Positions 35,193 to 45,067 of a stretch of 64,000 bases of DNA are shown here, piece by piece (the first letter of the stretch is position 1; each line of letters opens with the position of its first letter). A program made the position numbers and the translations under genes. The stretch covers positions 241,269 to 305,268 of the forward strand of contig NZ_CANLFS010000002.1 in NCBI RefSeq assembly GCF_947490095.1, in the 5' to 3' direction. A model generated the notes under the pieces. The model was not told the origin of the DNA, ran no database searches, and saw only the letters and a list, made by a program, of their open reading frames with translations. This DNA comes from an uncultured Halomonas sp. (GTDB taxonomy: Bacteria; Pseudomonadota; Gammaproteobacteria; Pseudomonadales; Halomonadaceae).

Positions 35193-36169
35193 CTCATCAC
35201 TCCTCACCCTTCACCCCTCACTCCTCACAAGGGAAACACTCACCCTTCACAATCCTTGTCACCGGAAGCAACGGCCAGGTCGGCTTCGAGCTTAAGCGTC
35301 AGCTTTGTTTGCTGGGTGAGGTGCTGGCACCTGAGCGTGCCGAGCTGGATCTGGCCGATGCGGCGGCGGTCGATCGTTGGCTGGAGGCAAACCGGCCCAC
35401 GCTGATCGTCAATGCCGCGGCCTATACCGGGGTAGACAAGGCCGAGGAAGAGCCTGAACTTGCCAGGCGCCTGAATGCCGAGCTGCCCGCCCAGCTGGCC
35501 GAATATAGCGCGGCGCACGGCCAGTGGCTGGTGCACTATTCAAGCGACTATGTGTATCCCGGCAGCGGCGAGGCGCTCTGGGAAGAGGGCAGCACGACCG
35601 GGCCGCTCGGCGTGTATGGCCAGACCAAGCTGGCCGGCGACGAAGCGGTGCAGGCCAGCGGTTGCGAGCATCTGATCTTTCGCACCAGCTGGGTATACAG
35701 CGCCCGCGGCAACAACTTCATGAAGACCATGCTGCGGCTGGGGCGCGAGCGTGAGGCCTTGAAGGTGGTCGGCGACCAGATCGGCGCCCCCACCCCCGCG
35801 CGCCTGATCGCCCAGGTAACCGCACTAGCACTGCACCAGGGGGAAACGATTCACTCCTCACAAGCGCAGCGCTCACCCCTCACGCCTCACGCCCCGGCCG
35901 GCATCTATCATCTCGCCCCACGCGGCAAGACCAGCTGGCACGGTTTCGCCAGCGAGATCTTCCGCCAGGCCGCGGAATATGGCGAGGCGCTGGTCATTAC
36001 GCCGGACAATGTCGCCCCCATTCCCACGGCGGAATACCCCACACCGGCCCAACGGCCGCTTAACTCGCGGCTATCGCTCGACAAGCTGGAGCAGGCCCTG
36101 GGCATCCAGCTCCCCGGCTGGCAGGAACAGCTGGCGCTGACGCTTTCAGAGCATCTGACAAAGGCGTAA
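35189..36169 (+). CDS. rfbD: dTDP-4-dehydrorhamnose reductase with repeat-encoded N-terminus and insertion
   Basis: 326 residues against about 300 usual. Last step of dTDP-L-rhamnose synthesis. [18 protein letters not shown] binds [14 protein letters not shown] and [14 protein letters not shown] give the Ser/Tyr/Lys active site. The first 22 residues ([20 protein letters not shown]) come from heptamer repeats that follow the four-helix-bundle gene and now supply the start by ATGA overlap. A second stretch ([16 protein letters not shown], about residues 224-239) is also repeat-encoded. Core motifs are intact. Confidence 0.92.
   Translation: MTHHSSPFTPHSSQGKHSPFTILVTGSNGQVGFELKRQLCLLGEVLAPERAELDLADAAAVDRWLEANRPTLIVNAAAYTGVDKAEEEPELARRLNAELPAQLAEYSAAHGQWLVHYSSDYVYPGSGEALWEEGSTTGPLGVYGQTKLAGDEAVQASGCEHLIFRTSWVYSARGNNFMKTMLRLGREREALKVVGDQIGAPTPARLIAQVTALALHQGETIHSSQAQRSPLTPHAPAGIYHLAPRGKTSWHGFASEIFRQAAEYGEALVITPDNVAPIPTAEYPTPAQRPLNSRLSLDKLEQALGIQLPGWQEQLALTLSEHLTKA
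35190..35256. repeat. Right heptamer arm of the four-helix-bundle element
   Basis: Units such as CTCATCA, CTCCTCA, CCCTTCA, CCCCTCA, CTCCTCA, then CTCACCC and TTCACAA, in the opposite sense to the arm at 34788-34834. They form the 5' end of the rfbD coding sequence. Confidence 0.85.
35851..35905. repeat. Heptamer repeats inside rfbD
   Basis: TTCACTCCTCAC, a short AGCG-CAG-CGCT hairpin, then CACCCCTCACGCCTCACGCC. In frame; adds about 16 residues to RfbD. Confidence 0.75.
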
Positions 36170-36170
36170 T

Positions 36171-36258
36171 TGCCACGGAAGACACGGACTTGCACGGAAA
36201 AGACCTTATATCTTAAAGGTTTTTTGTTTTTCCGTGATTTCCGTGAGGGTCCGTGGCA
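36171..36258. repeat. CACGGA inverted-repeat element between rfbD and rfbA
   Basis: Begins TGCCACGG and ends CCGTGGCA. CACGGA units every 8-10 bases on the left are mirrored by CCGTGA/CCGTGG units on the right, around an A+T-rich centre. A relative lies at 38780-38878. Confidence 0.85.
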
Positions 36259-36287
36259 AATCATATCGATCACCCCAGGAGTCACTT

Positions 36288-37157
36288 ATGCAAAGGAAAG
36301 GCATCATTCTCGCCGGCGGTTCCGGCACTCGTTTACATCCCATCACCCGCGGCGTTTCCAAGCAGTTGCTGCCGGTCTACGACAAGCCGATGATCTACTA
36401 TCCCGTCTCGGTGCTGATGCTGGCCGGCATCCGCGAGATCCTGATCATCTCGACCCCGGAAGACCTGCCTCAGTACGAAAACCTGCTGGGTAACGGGGAC
36501 GACTTCGGCGTGCGCTTCGAATACGCCGTGCAGCCGACGCCCGATGGCCTGGCCCAGGCGTTTATCATCGGCGAGGAATTTATCGGCGATGACCCGGTAT
36601 GCCTGGTACTCGGCGATAACATCTTCCACGGCCAGCACTTCAGCGAGCAGCTTATTCGCGCCGCCGAGCAGGAGAGTGGCGCCACGGTGTTTGGCTACCT
36701 GGTGAAAGACCCCGAGCGCTTCGGCGTGGTGGAATTCGACGCGCAGGGCAAGGCGGTCTCCATCGAGGAAAAGCCCAGCCAGCCGAAATCGCCCTACGCG
36801 GTCACCGGGCTCTACTTCTACGACAGCGACGTGGTGGAGATCGCCAAGCGGGTCGAGCCCAGCGAGCGCGGCGAGCTGGAGATCACCAGCATCAACAACG
36901 CCTACCTGGAGCGCGGCGACCTGCGGGTGGAGCGCCTGGGCCGCGGCTTTGCCTGGCTGGATACCGGCACCCACGATAGCCTGCTGGAGGCCTCCCAGTA
37001 TGTGCAGACCATCGAGCATCGTCAGGGGCTCAAGATCGCCTGCCTGGAGGAAATCGCCTGGCATAACGGCTGGATCACCACCGAGCACCTGGTTGCCTGC
37101 GGCACCGCCCTGAAGAAGACCGGTTACGGTGAATATCTGCTGCAAGTTGCCAAGTGA
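36288..37157 (+). CDS. rfbA: Glucose-1-phosphate thymidylyltransferase
   Basis: 289 residues, usual length. First step of dTDP-rhamnose synthesis: dTTP plus glucose-1-phosphate gives dTDP-glucose. [20 protein letters not shown] is the nucleotide-binding loop; [15 protein letters not shown] and LGDNIFHGQ follow; [20 protein letters not shown] is typical. The frame is open further upstream, but the family start is the ATG at 36288 with AGGAG six bases before. It overlaps the possible GTG start of pgm. Confidence 0.94.
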   Translation: MQRKGIILAGGSGTRLHPITRGVSKQLLPVYDKPMIYYPVSVLMLAGIREILIISTPEDLPQYENLLGNGDDFGVRFEYAVQPTPDGLAQAFIIGEEFIGDDPVCLVLGDNIFHGQHFSEQLIRAAEQESGATVFGYLVKDPERFGVVEFDAQGKAVSIEEKPSQPKSPYAVTGLYFYDSDVVEIAKRVEPSERGELEITSINNAYLERGDLRVERLGRGFAWLDTGTHDSLLEASQYVQTIEHRQGLKIACLEEIAWHNGWITTEHLVACGTALKKTGYGEYLLQVAK

Positions 37158-38773
37158 GCGCTTTACCACTCACCCTCCACCACGTACCCAATATGCTCAA
37201 CGCCTACACGCAGCACCCCGACCCCAACGACCCCGCCCAACGCGTCAGCTTCGGTACCTCGGGCCACCGCGGTACCTCGACGGCCGGCAGCTTCAATGAG
37301 GCGCATATCGCGGCCATCGTGCAGGCGGTGGTGGATTATCGCCGCGATGCCGGGATCACGGGGCCGCTGTTTCTGGGGCGCGATACCCATGCGCTTTCTC
37401 TCCCGGCCTGGGAAACCACCCTCGAGGTGCTGGTCGGCAATGGCGTGGAGGTGGTGATCGCCACCGACGATGAGGTGCTGGCCACCCCGGTGATCAGCCA
37501 TGCCATCCTGCGCCATAATGCCGACGAGCAGGCGGCCCCCGCCGATGGCCTGATCATCACGCCTTCCCATAATCCGCCGGAAGACGGTGGGATCAAGTAC
37601 AACCCGCCCCACGGCGGGCCGGCCGGGGCCGAGATCACCGGCTGGCTGGAGGCCCAGGCCAATCGCTATCTCGAGGCCCTGGCGAAGGGCCAGGGCGAAG
37701 CGGCGGCCATTGCCCGCCTGCCGCTGGCCGAGGCGCGCCGCCGGGTTCGCGAGCAGGACCTGATCGGCCACTATGTAGCGACCCTGGGCGAGGTGGTAGA
37801 CATGGCCGCCATCCAGGCGAGCGGCCTGCGCCTGGGGGCCGACCCCATGGGCGGCACGGCACTGCCCATCTGGCAACGCGTGGCCGAGCACTACGGGCTG
37901 AACCTCGAGGTGGTGAACACACGGGTGGATGCGAGCTTCGCCTTTATGCCGCCGGACCACGACGGCAAGATCCGCATGGACTGCTCCAGCCCTGCGGCCA
38001 TGGCCAACCTGCTGGCGATCCGTGAACGCTTCGACCTGGCCTTCGGCAACGACCCGGACGCCGACCGCCATGGCATCGTGGATGCCGGCGGGCTGATGAA
38101 CCCCAATCACTACCTGGCCGTGGCCATCGATTACCTGCTGGGCCATCGGCCCCAGTGGGCCCGTGAGCTCAAGATCGGCAAGACGCTGGTTTCTTCCTCG
38201 CTGATCGACCGGGTAGTGGCCGAACACGAACGCGTGCTTTACGAGGTGCCGGTGGGCTTCAAGTGGTTCGTGGACGGGCTTCACCAGGGCTGGCTGGCCT
38301 TCGGCGGTGAAGAGAGCGCCGGGGCCAGCCTGCTGACCCGGGATGGCAGGGCCTGGTCCACCGACAAGGACGGCATCGCCCTGTGCCTGCTGGCCGCCGA
38401 GATCATGGCCGTGACCGGCCAGTCCCCCGGCGAGCGCTACGCGGAACTGACCGCGCGGCACGGCGCACCGCATTACCGGCGCATCGACAGCCCCTGCAGC
38501 GCCGAGCAGAAGGCCGCCTTCAAGCAGTTAACCGCGGAAAGCGTAGGCGCCACCACTCTGGCCGGCGACCCCATCGCGCAGGTGATGACCCAGGCCCCGG
38601 GTAACGACGCCGCCATCGGCGGGCTCAAGGTCACCACCGCCAACGGCTGGTTCGCCGCCCGCCCCAGCGGCACCGAAGCGCTCTACAAGCTCTACGCCGA
38701 AAGCCTCCAGGGCGACGCCCATCTCGACGCCCTGATCGCGGATGCCCAGCAATTGCTGGATGCTTCATTATAA
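37154..38773 (+). CDS. pgm: Phosphoglucomutase (alpha-D-glucose phosphate-specific)
   Basis: 539 residues. It makes glucose-1-phosphate for RfbA and for UDP-glucose formation. [20 protein letters not shown] is the N-terminal signature; the catalytic serine lies in [20 protein letters not shown]; the metal loop is [20 protein letters not shown] and [12 protein letters not shown] complete the active site. The GTG at 37154 overlaps rfbA; an internal ATG at 37193 is an alternative start just before the conserved part. Its position inside the rfb cluster fits direct supply of substrate. Confidence 0.92.
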   Translation: MSALPLTLHHVPNMLNAYTQHPDPNDPAQRVSFGTSGHRGTSTAGSFNEAHIAAIVQAVVDYRRDAGITGPLFLGRDTHALSLPAWETTLEVLVGNGVEVVIATDDEVLATPVISHAILRHNADEQAAPADGLIITPSHNPPEDGGIKYNPPHGGPAGAEITGWLEAQANRYLEALAKGQGEAAAIARLPLAEARRRVREQDLIGHYVATLGEVVDMAAIQASGLRLGADPMGGTALPIWQRVAEHYGLNLEVVNTRVDASFAFMPPDHDGKIRMDCSSPAAMANLLAIRERFDLAFGNDPDADRHGIVDAGGLMNPNHYLAVAIDYLLGHRPQWARELKIGKTLVSSSLIDRVVAEHERVLYEVPVGFKWFVDGLHQGWLAFGGEESAGASLLTRDGRAWSTDKDGIALCLLAAEIMAVTGQSPGERYAELTARHGAPHYRRIDSPCSAEQKAAFKQLTAESVGATTLAGDPIAQVMTQAPGNDAAIGGLKVTTANGWFAARPSGTEALYKLYAESLQGDAHLDALIADAQQLLDASL

Positions 38774-38779
38774 ATTTTC

Positions 38780-38878
38780 GGCCACGGACGACACGGACGA
38801 CACGGACTCCCACGGACAACCCCTTTTAAATCGTCATTTTTTGGTTTTGTTCCGTGTTTTCCGTGAGTATCCGTGGCC
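38780..38878. repeat. CACGGA inverted-repeat element between pgm and rfbC
   Basis: Begins GGCCACGG and ends CCGTGGCC. Four CACGGA units about 9-10 bases apart on the left face TTCCGTG, TTCCGTG and TCCGTGG on the right. The second copy of the type at 36171-36258. It occupies the leader of rfbC. Confidence 0.88.
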
Positions 38879-38893
38879 CAAAAAGGTACTTTC

Positions 38894-39442
38894 ATGATCT
38901 ACGAAAAACTCGCCATCCCCGATGTCGTCCTGCTCACTCCCAAGGTATTCGGCGACGAGCGGGGCTTCTTTATGGAGACCTTCCGTCAGAGCGAATTCGA
39001 AGCGCACTGCGGCAATGTCACCTTCGTGCAGGATAACCACAGCATGTCGGCCCACGGCATCCTGCGTGGCCTGCACTACCAGCTGGAAAAGCCCCAGGGC
39101 AAGCTGGTGCGGGTGACTCGCGGGGAAGTGTTCGATGTGGCGGTGGATATGCGCGCCAGCAGCCCCACCTTCGGCCAGTGGGTGAGTGCCACCCTCAGCG
39201 CCGAGAACAAGCAGCTGTTATGGGTGCCGCCGGGCTTCGCCCACGCCTTCTACGTCGTAAGCGACGAGGCGGAGTTCCAGTACAAGTGCACCGACTATTA
39301 CAACCCCGGCGATGAGTACTGTCTCCGCTGGGACGACCCCACACTTGCCATCGATTGGCCGCTGGTGAATGGCAAGGCACCACGGGTGTCGGAGAAGGAT
39401 GGGAAGGGTGATTCCTTCGTGGATGCGGCGACGTTTGCGTAA
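38894..39442 (+). CDS. rfbC: dTDP-4-dehydrorhamnose 3,5-epimerase
   Basis: 182 residues, family length. It epimerises dTDP-4-keto-6-deoxyglucose at C3 and C5. VFGDERGFFMETFRQSEF, DNHSMSAHGILRGLHYQ with the catalytic His, and GFAHAFYVVSDEAEFQYKCT are all present. A GTG at 38873 within the repeat edge would add seven residues; the ATG at 38894 matches the family. It completes a full dTDP-rhamnose set. Confidence 0.94.
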   Translation: MIYEKLAIPDVVLLTPKVFGDERGFFMETFRQSEFEAHCGNVTFVQDNHSMSAHGILRGLHYQLEKPQGKLVRVTRGEVFDVAVDMRASSPTFGQWVSATLSAENKQLLWVPPGFAHAFYVVSDEAEFQYKCTDYYNPGDEYCLRWDDPTLAIDWPLVNGKAPRVSEKDGKGDSFVDAATFA

Positions 39443-39519
39443 TGTAGTGCGGTGCATTTGCCAACGCGTTATTACACGTAGCAGTGGGCTACCTTTTCAA
39501 CTGAACGAATGTGATTACT

Positions 39520-42351
39520 ATGATCAAATCCTTGTTTTCAAGGAAAAAAGCAGCAAAGAATGGTCCTGAGTCGTTGCGCGGCCATCTCGATTGCTTCGAG
39601 CAGGGTATTGTGGGTGGCTGGGCCGGCAAGCCATCACGTTCCGGCGCTACCAAGCTCGAGGTGTTGATCGATGGCAAGGTAGTCACCACAATCCATACTA
39701 ATGAATCCCGCAAGGATCTGGCCCCCACCGGGTTTTCAGAGCGTAATAATTGCGGCTTTACCGAAAAAGTTAATGTTTATCCCTATCTGATCGCCAAAGC
39801 AGACACGGAAAGCAAGCTCAGTGTGCGCTTCGAAGAAACGGGCGCTGAGCTCTCCAAGTCACCGGTGAAACTCCCTCCGCCCGATATTCGTTATCATGTC
39901 GACAGGATAGATGCAAGTGGTGTTCATGGCTGGATGTATGATGCCAGCTATTTGAAGTTAGACCTTGCTCTGGATATGTACATCGATAGTCAGTGGGTCG
40001 CCCGCCTCGAGATTGACCAGGAGCGTCATGACCTGGTAGCGGCCGGTCATCCTAAGTCTCGCTGTGGTTTCTACTTTCCCCACACCGACTATTTGGATCC
40101 TGCCCAGTTTGGCCTCATCACGGCTACCATCGCCGATACGGATATTCTCGTATTCTCCAAGCCGTTGATTGTCGAACCGCTAGGTGCAAAGATCTCGGCA
40201 TTGACGGATCTATCCAAGGTCATTCGAGAACTCGCCGGTCAGACACCGGACAGCCGGCATGAATGGCTGCTTCGCGATCTTTTACCCCGGATGATTGAAG
40301 ATGCCCGCAGAACCCGAGGAACGTCACTTTCCAATGGTTATACGGGGCGACACATCTGTTTAGGTGATAAGCCGGCCGGCATAGTTGATGTTGTGGTCCC
40401 CGTATATGAGGGCTATGAAGAAACGCTGGCTTGTATCGATAGTGCTCTGAAGGCTAAGGTCAAGACCCAGCACCGTCTTGTCGTGATCAATGATAAGTCA
40501 CCTAATGAGAAATTGACCAAGGCGCTGCGCACTCATGCAAGTCAGCACGGCTATACGCTGCTCGAGAATAAGCACAATCTCGGCTTTGTTGGCACCGTGA
40601 ACCGCGGCATGCGCTTGCATGACGACGCCGACGTGGTACTCCTGAATTCTGACACACTGGTGCCGGACGGCTGGCTGGATACCATAGTAGCCGCGGCATA
40701 CTCTGACCCGCTGAACGCGACGGTTACGCCATTCTCCAACAACGCCACTATTTGCAGCTACCCAAACTTCTGTCAGGACAACAAACTACCCGACGGTGCC
40801 ACCGTCAACGACATGAACCGGGTGTTCGGAAAGGTCAACGCCGGAAAAACTATTGACCTGCCCACGGCCCACGGCTTCTGCATGTTCATCAAGCGAGCTG
40901 CCTTGCAGGAGGTCGGAATCTTCGATGATGAGAAGTGGGGCAAAGGTTACGGTGAGGAAAACGATTTCTCATTACGCGTCGAACAGCATGGTTGGCGCAA
41001 CGTGATGGCGCTCGATACCTTTGTTCAGCACCTCGGCTCTGTCTCCTTCGCTGAAAATGCCGATCAGTTCATCGCTAATAATCTTGAAGTATTGAATGGC
41101 CTCTATCCTGACTATGCAGAAAATGTCTCTGCCTTCGTCAAGAAGGATCCTGTGCGGCCCTACCGAAATTCTGTAGCCCTCGAGCAACTCAAGCAGGAAG
41201 TGACCACGGCCAAGGTTCAATCACCGGCCAAGGGCAAGACGATGCTCTTCGTCTCTCTGACCTTCGGAGGCGGCACCCAGGTAGCGACTGACGACCTGGC
41301 CGAGCTGCTCAAGGAAGAAGGGCAGTGCGTATTGATGCTGACCTCACCCAAGAAAGGCGTGTGGAAGCTCTCCAGCCACATCACCAACGCCCATATCGAT
41401 TACGCCTGGCCGGAAGAGAAGGACCAACTGGTCAAAGACCTCAAGGCATTGGACGTGTGGCATGTGCATTATCACCACACCATCGAGTTCCCGAAGGAGA
41501 TCTGGGAGCTGCCCAAGGCGCTGGGTGTGCAGTATGATGTGACGATTCATGACTATTTCACCATCTGTCCCCGTGTCAATATGGTGGATGAGACCCGGCG
41601 CTTCTGCGGTGAACCGCCTATTGCTGCTTGTGAACGCTGCATTAAGAAGAATGGTCCCCATGAAGGATTAAGATTCGGGGTTGAAGAGTTCGGCGATACC
41701 GTAGCGGACTGGAAGGCCTTCCACGAAGGTGTGCTGAATAAGGCAAGAAAAGTCTTCACCCCAAGCAAGGATACGGCAGATAGACTCTCTCGCCATTTTT
41801 CTTCGTTGAAACCAATTGTATGGCCACATCCTGAAGAACCGGTTGAGGTCATCACTAAGCCCATCAAGGAAGGTGAAACCATCAACGTCGCCTTCATTGG
41901 AGCTATTGGTTATCACAAGGGATACGACTACCTTGTCGGCTGCGCGAGGCATGCGCAAAAATTTGAGCTGCCTATTCATTTTCATGTGATCGGCTATACG
42001 GTAGATGATGAGGCTCTTGAAGAGTTCAATAACGTTACTGTGCATGGCACGTATGAAAGGAATGAGCTGCCGGATTTGATTGAAAAGACGGGATGTCAGA
42101 TCGCAGCACTTTTGAGTGTTTGGCCCGAAACGTTTAGTTATACGTTGAGCGAAGCTTTTAGAAATAAAGTTAAAGTTGTTGCTTTTGATATTGGGGCCTT
42201 TTCAGAAAGGACGAGAAACGAAGACCTTCTGGTGGACATCGAATCTTCGTTTGATAGTATTGTTAATTCATTTTTTAAAATATGTGAAAGTCCGAGAAAA
42301 TTCTCTTTTGTTGGGCATGAATGCCATGAATTAATTAATTACTATTCCTAG
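39520..42351 (+). CDS. Large GT2-GT4 bifunctional glycosyltransferase
   Basis: 943 residues from the ATG at 39520 (a GTG at 39511 would add three). Two N-terminal beta modules (about 18-110 and 125-220) share GxVxGWAGK or GVHGWMYD and a following DG/DS-W-V strand. The GT2 domain at about 285-530 has VVDVVVPVYEGYEETLACID, LLNSDTLVPDGWLD and GYGEENDFSLRVEQHGW. A GT4-like domain at about 570-940 has TIHDYFTICPRVNMVDETRR and LSVWPETFSYTLSEAFRNKV. The last 300 bases turn A+T-rich. It probably adds two sugars in sequence. Confidence 0.82.
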   Translation: MIKSLFSRKKAAKNGPESLRGHLDCFEQGIVGGWAGKPSRSGATKLEVLIDGKVVTTIHTNESRKDLAPTGFSERNNCGFTEKVNVYPYLIAKADTESKLSVRFEETGAELSKSPVKLPPPDIRYHVDRIDASGVHGWMYDASYLKLDLALDMYIDSQWVARLEIDQERHDLVAAGHPKSRCGFYFPHTDYLDPAQFGLITATIADTDILVFSKPLIVEPLGAKISALTDLSKVIRELAGQTPDSRHEWLLRDLLPRMIEDARRTRGTSLSNGYTGRHICLGDKPAGIVDVVVPVYEGYEETLACIDSALKAKVKTQHRLVVINDKSPNEKLTKALRTHASQHGYTLLENKHNLGFVGTVNRGMRLHDDADVVLLNSDTLVPDGWLDTIVAAAYSDPLNATVTPFSNNATICSYPNFCQDNKLPDGATVNDMNRVFGKVNAGKTIDLPTAHGFCMFIKRAALQEVGIFDDEKWGKGYGEENDFSLRVEQHGWRNVMALDTFVQHLGSVSFAENADQFIANNLEVLNGLYPDYAENVSAFVKKDPVRPYRNSVALEQLKQEVTTAKVQSPAKGKTMLFVSLTFGGGTQVATDDLAELLKEEGQCVLMLTSPKKGVWKLSSHITNAHIDYAWPEEKDQLVKDLKALDVWHVHYHHTIEFPKEIWELPKALGVQYDVTIHDYFTICPRVNMVDETRRFCGEPPIAACERCIKKNGPHEGLRFGVEEFGDTVADWKAFHEGVLNKARKVFTPSKDTADRLSRHFSSLKPIVWPHPEEPVEVITKPIKEGETINVAFIGAIGYHKGYDYLVGCARHAQKFELPIHFHVIGYTVDDEALEEFNNVTVHGTYERNELPDLIEKTGCQIAALLSVWPETFSYTLSEAFRNKVKVVAFDIGAFSERTRNEDLLVDIESSFDSIVNSFFKICESPRKFSFVGHECHELINYYS

Positions 42352-42358
42352 GGGTTTT

Positions 42359-43315
42359 ATGAAAATTTTTCTTCATATAGGTACTCACAAAACGGGGAGT
42401 ACTTTCATTCAAGAGATTTTAAAAAAATCTCACGATGCTTTAAAAAATAATGGTGTTTACTACCCCGTAGATGGTTACTCACAGGCAGGGCATCATGAAC
42501 TAGCATGGGCTGTCATGAAAAATGATAGTGTTAGTGCAAAGAAATACTTGGAAGATGCTCTATATAAAGCATCGGGTTGCAGTTGTATTGTCTTTAGTTC
42601 CGAAGAATTTGAGTTTATAAAAAATATTGGTTTGTTGAAAACATTGCTGAAAGGGCATGAAGTGGAGTTGGTTTGCTACTTTAGGCGTCAAGATAATTAT
42701 CTGGAATCAGAGTATAATCAGCATGTAAAAATGATAAGCACAAAATTTAAATATGACATATTCATGTTTTACATGTACTACGATTTCCATCGCAGGTTTA
42801 ATTATATGGCCTTAATGGAGAGCTGGAGAAAGCAAGAGTTTATTAGTCGGTTTCATGTTTTTTCTTATGATAAAGTTGTTAGAGATAGTTCTCTTGTCGA
42901 CTCTTTTTTCAGTTTTTTGGGAGTTTCTTATAATTTTATCGAAACTATTGAATTTGGTAAAAAGTCTAACGAGAGCATACCTGCGAGCTCATTGATATAC
43001 CTTTCAAGGCTGAATGCCATAGATGGTGTTTCTCAAGGGGATAGAAATCTTTTTATTAAGAAAATCCAAGAGGAAATGTCAAAAAAAAATAAAAGTGCTT
43101 CAAATAAAAAAGAATGTTTTTTAAGCCAAGAATATTCGTCTAGATTGGTTAATCGTTTTCATGGAAGCAATAATAAACTAGCGAAAAACTATTGTGGTGG
43201 CGAAGAGCTTTTCGATACTGTCACCCCTGATAATCATCATGTAGTAGTTGATTTTTATAATGATTTTGATCGGGATTTTTATTTAAAAATTATCGAAAAA
43301 TTAAATTTTTCGTGA
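42359..43315 (+). CDS. PAPS-dependent sulfotransferase-like protein
   Basis: 318 residues. The N-terminal IFLHIGTHKTGSTFIQEIL is the 5'-phosphosulfate loop, closely like the protein at 16110. LVCYFRRQDNYLESEYNQHV is the likely 3'-phosphate region. Strongly A+T-rich, unlike that relative, so the two were probably acquired separately. It starts eight bases after the glycosyltransferase stop with AGGGG upstream. Sulfation of the polymer is the expected role; the target position is unknown. Confidence 0.78.
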   Translation: MKIFLHIGTHKTGSTFIQEILKKSHDALKNNGVYYPVDGYSQAGHHELAWAVMKNDSVSAKKYLEDALYKASGCSCIVFSSEEFEFIKNIGLLKTLLKGHEVELVCYFRRQDNYLESEYNQHVKMISTKFKYDIFMFYMYYDFHRRFNYMALMESWRKQEFISRFHVFSYDKVVRDSSLVDSFFSFLGVSYNFIETIEFGKKSNESIPASSLIYLSRLNAIDGVSQGDRNLFIKKIQEEMSKKNKSASNKKECFLSQEYSSRLVNRFHGSNNKLAKNYCGGEELFDTVTPDNHHVVVDFYNDFDRDFYLKIIEKLNFS

Positions 43316-43334
43316 TAATGGAGTTATTAAAAAT

Positions 43335-44789
43335 ATGGAAATTTTAAAAAAATTTACACTAACCGATTTTTATGAAAAATATAAAAACTTTATTAGAGAA
43401 GCTGATCAGAAGGGGGCGCTTGAGCTTTTAATTCCGTTGTTCGGGAAAGAAGAGCTCGAGCTTCCTCATCCATTGATTCCAGATGTAGTAGGATATTGTG
43501 TACAGTCAAAGAAGATAGAGCTCACCAATATAATGTACTTCATGGATGAGGCTGGTGCGCATAAGTGGGCAATAGTGCAAATCACCAGTTTCATTAATGC
43601 GGTTGTGATTGATGATAACTGTTTTGTTTTTATGGCATCGCCAGTCAATATAATTGAGAGTCTCTTTAATAAATCAAATGGCTATTTGTGGGATTTCTTT
43701 AAGAAAGAAGATGTTGTTGTAAAGAAGTTTGGTGGTTTTCTCGTTGATCAGAAGCGCCCATATCATTTTTTCTATGATGCGCTTGTGAATGCAATAGAAA
43801 TAGATGAAAATGTTGATGGTGCTTTTTTTTATAGTGGAAGGGAGGGTGACTTTATAGGAGTAGATAAAATATTTGATAAAAGTTATGCAGGACGTGCTAA
43901 AGAGGATGAGAGTTATGCATATCCAGCTATTATTAATGGCATGAGAATGTTTGGCAAAAGCCAAAAATTCATGAGCCAAGTTTTTAAAATGGAAAAGTTT
44001 TTAATAAATTTCCACACTCCCAGTTATCCTGATTCAAAATCGCTTGTAAATGAAGTTAGGAATGATGTTAATAGAGGCAGTATTGCAATATGGTTCGGTG
44101 TTTCTAATGGAAAGAGGAAATGGTTTCAGCAGGTAGAGTCATGTGTGTTTCTTGTCAAGGCATTGCTGAATGAAAACTCTTCCGTTGTTTTGCTTGTAGA
44201 TGGGCATACTTCACCGCAAGGAGAGTTTAACGATAAGAATGGAGATTTCGATGTCTTTTCGTTCATCCAATCAGAGCTTTCCAGTGTTAAAAATGTTAAA
44301 ATCATTTCATTGATTGGTCATGACTATGTGACTAAAATAGAGACTTGCAAAGAAGTGGATTTCTTTGTTTCCTATTCAGGGACTGGTGCGTTTATACCAT
44401 TAAGAGTGTGCAAAAAACCTGGTGTTGTTCATAAAAATGAGTCTTTATTTGCTTTTCCTGACGATTATGGAGGCAAGGTGCTTTTAGTCGAGGGAGAAGA
44501 TTTTTTTGATAATAAAAAGAAAGAAAAAGGACGTGGATTTGTTGATTATAAAATCCCGCATGAAAAAATCATGCAAGCCATTCTTCAGCTTAGGCTTAGA
44601 GGTTTTTTGAGTTGCGAGGTTGAAACAAATAGTTCACTACAGAAGGTATTGGAAAAGCATGGTGTTGCAAAGAGTGCGTTGCCACTTTTTTATGATATTT
44701 GTGATATTTTGTCTTGCTACAGTCCCTCTGCTACAGAGGTGTTGTCTAAAAATATCGAAGTTATGAAGAGTGATCTTACCCATCAGTAG
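43335..44789 (+). CDS. Polysaccharide-locus protein of unknown function, paralogue of 10838-12151
   Basis: 484 residues. It shares RPYHFFYD, IWFGVSNGKRKW and VVLLVDGHTSPQGEF with the protein at 10838-12151, and ends with a region (VDFFVSYSGTGAFIPLRVCK, PGVVHKNESL) that looks like a GT-B donor-binding half. No catalytic motif can be named. Low G+C and next to a sulfotransferase, just like its paralogue, so the pair may mark related sugar-modification modules. It is the last gene before the insertion-sequence region. Confidence 0.6.
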   Translation: MEILKKFTLTDFYEKYKNFIREADQKGALELLIPLFGKEELELPHPLIPDVVGYCVQSKKIELTNIMYFMDEAGAHKWAIVQITSFINAVVIDDNCFVFMASPVNIIESLFNKSNGYLWDFFKKEDVVVKKFGGFLVDQKRPYHFFYDALVNAIEIDENVDGAFFYSGREGDFIGVDKIFDKSYAGRAKEDESYAYPAIINGMRMFGKSQKFMSQVFKMEKFLINFHTPSYPDSKSLVNEVRNDVNRGSIAIWFGVSNGKRKWFQQVESCVFLVKALLNENSSVVLLVDGHTSPQGEFNDKNGDFDVFSFIQSELSSVKNVKIISLIGHDYVTKIETCKEVDFFVSYSGTGAFIPLRVCKKPGVVHKNESLFAFPDDYGGKVLLVEGEDFFDNKKKEKGRGFVDYKIPHEKIMQAILQLRLRGFLSCEVETNSSLQKVLEKHGVAKSALPLFYDICDILSCYSPSATEVLSKNIEVMKSDLTHQ

Positions 44790-44841
44790 TAGATGCCTCA
44801 TTAAGGTATTAGGTGCCGGATCCCGTGTGATTAACCATCCG

Positions 44842-45066
44842 TTATTGAAAATAACTCAGGATGTTTGGCTTACCATGTAATGGCTCCCGGAGCCTGTCAG
44901 CCAAATTGACCGCCAAAAAGCTCGCCGAAGCGACTCGGCATGTCTCAACCAGTGCTGCTTTCTTCTGTTTCCGCCGAATTCCGCCCTTGAAAGATTTCTT
45001 TCCTTTCAGATGATTCAGCGCAATATGTCGGACCCTGGCGAGATTTTCCGGCGCCTGTCCGCCTTG
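44842..45066 (-). pseudogene. C-terminal remnant of an ISAs1-type transposase
   Basis: Read on the minus strand, 74 codons and a stop are open: APENLARVRHIALNHLKGKK, then SFKGGIRRKQKKAAL. That is the pattern of the C-terminus of ISAs1/H-repeat-type transposases (ENLAxxRHIALNxL...K..KKAAL). No start and no catalytic part. It is cut off at the edge of the IS30 element, so the IS30 insertion, or a deletion with it, removed the rest. Confidence 0.65.
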
Positions 45067-45067
45067 T

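Noticed and set aside
34788..35256. Full diversity-generating retroelement
   Set aside because: The protein resembles Avd in fold, but no reverse transcriptase or template/variable repeat pair is visible nearby.
37163..38473. Minus-strand frame of about 436 codons opposite pgm
   Set aside because: Shadow of a clearly recognised phosphoglucomutase.
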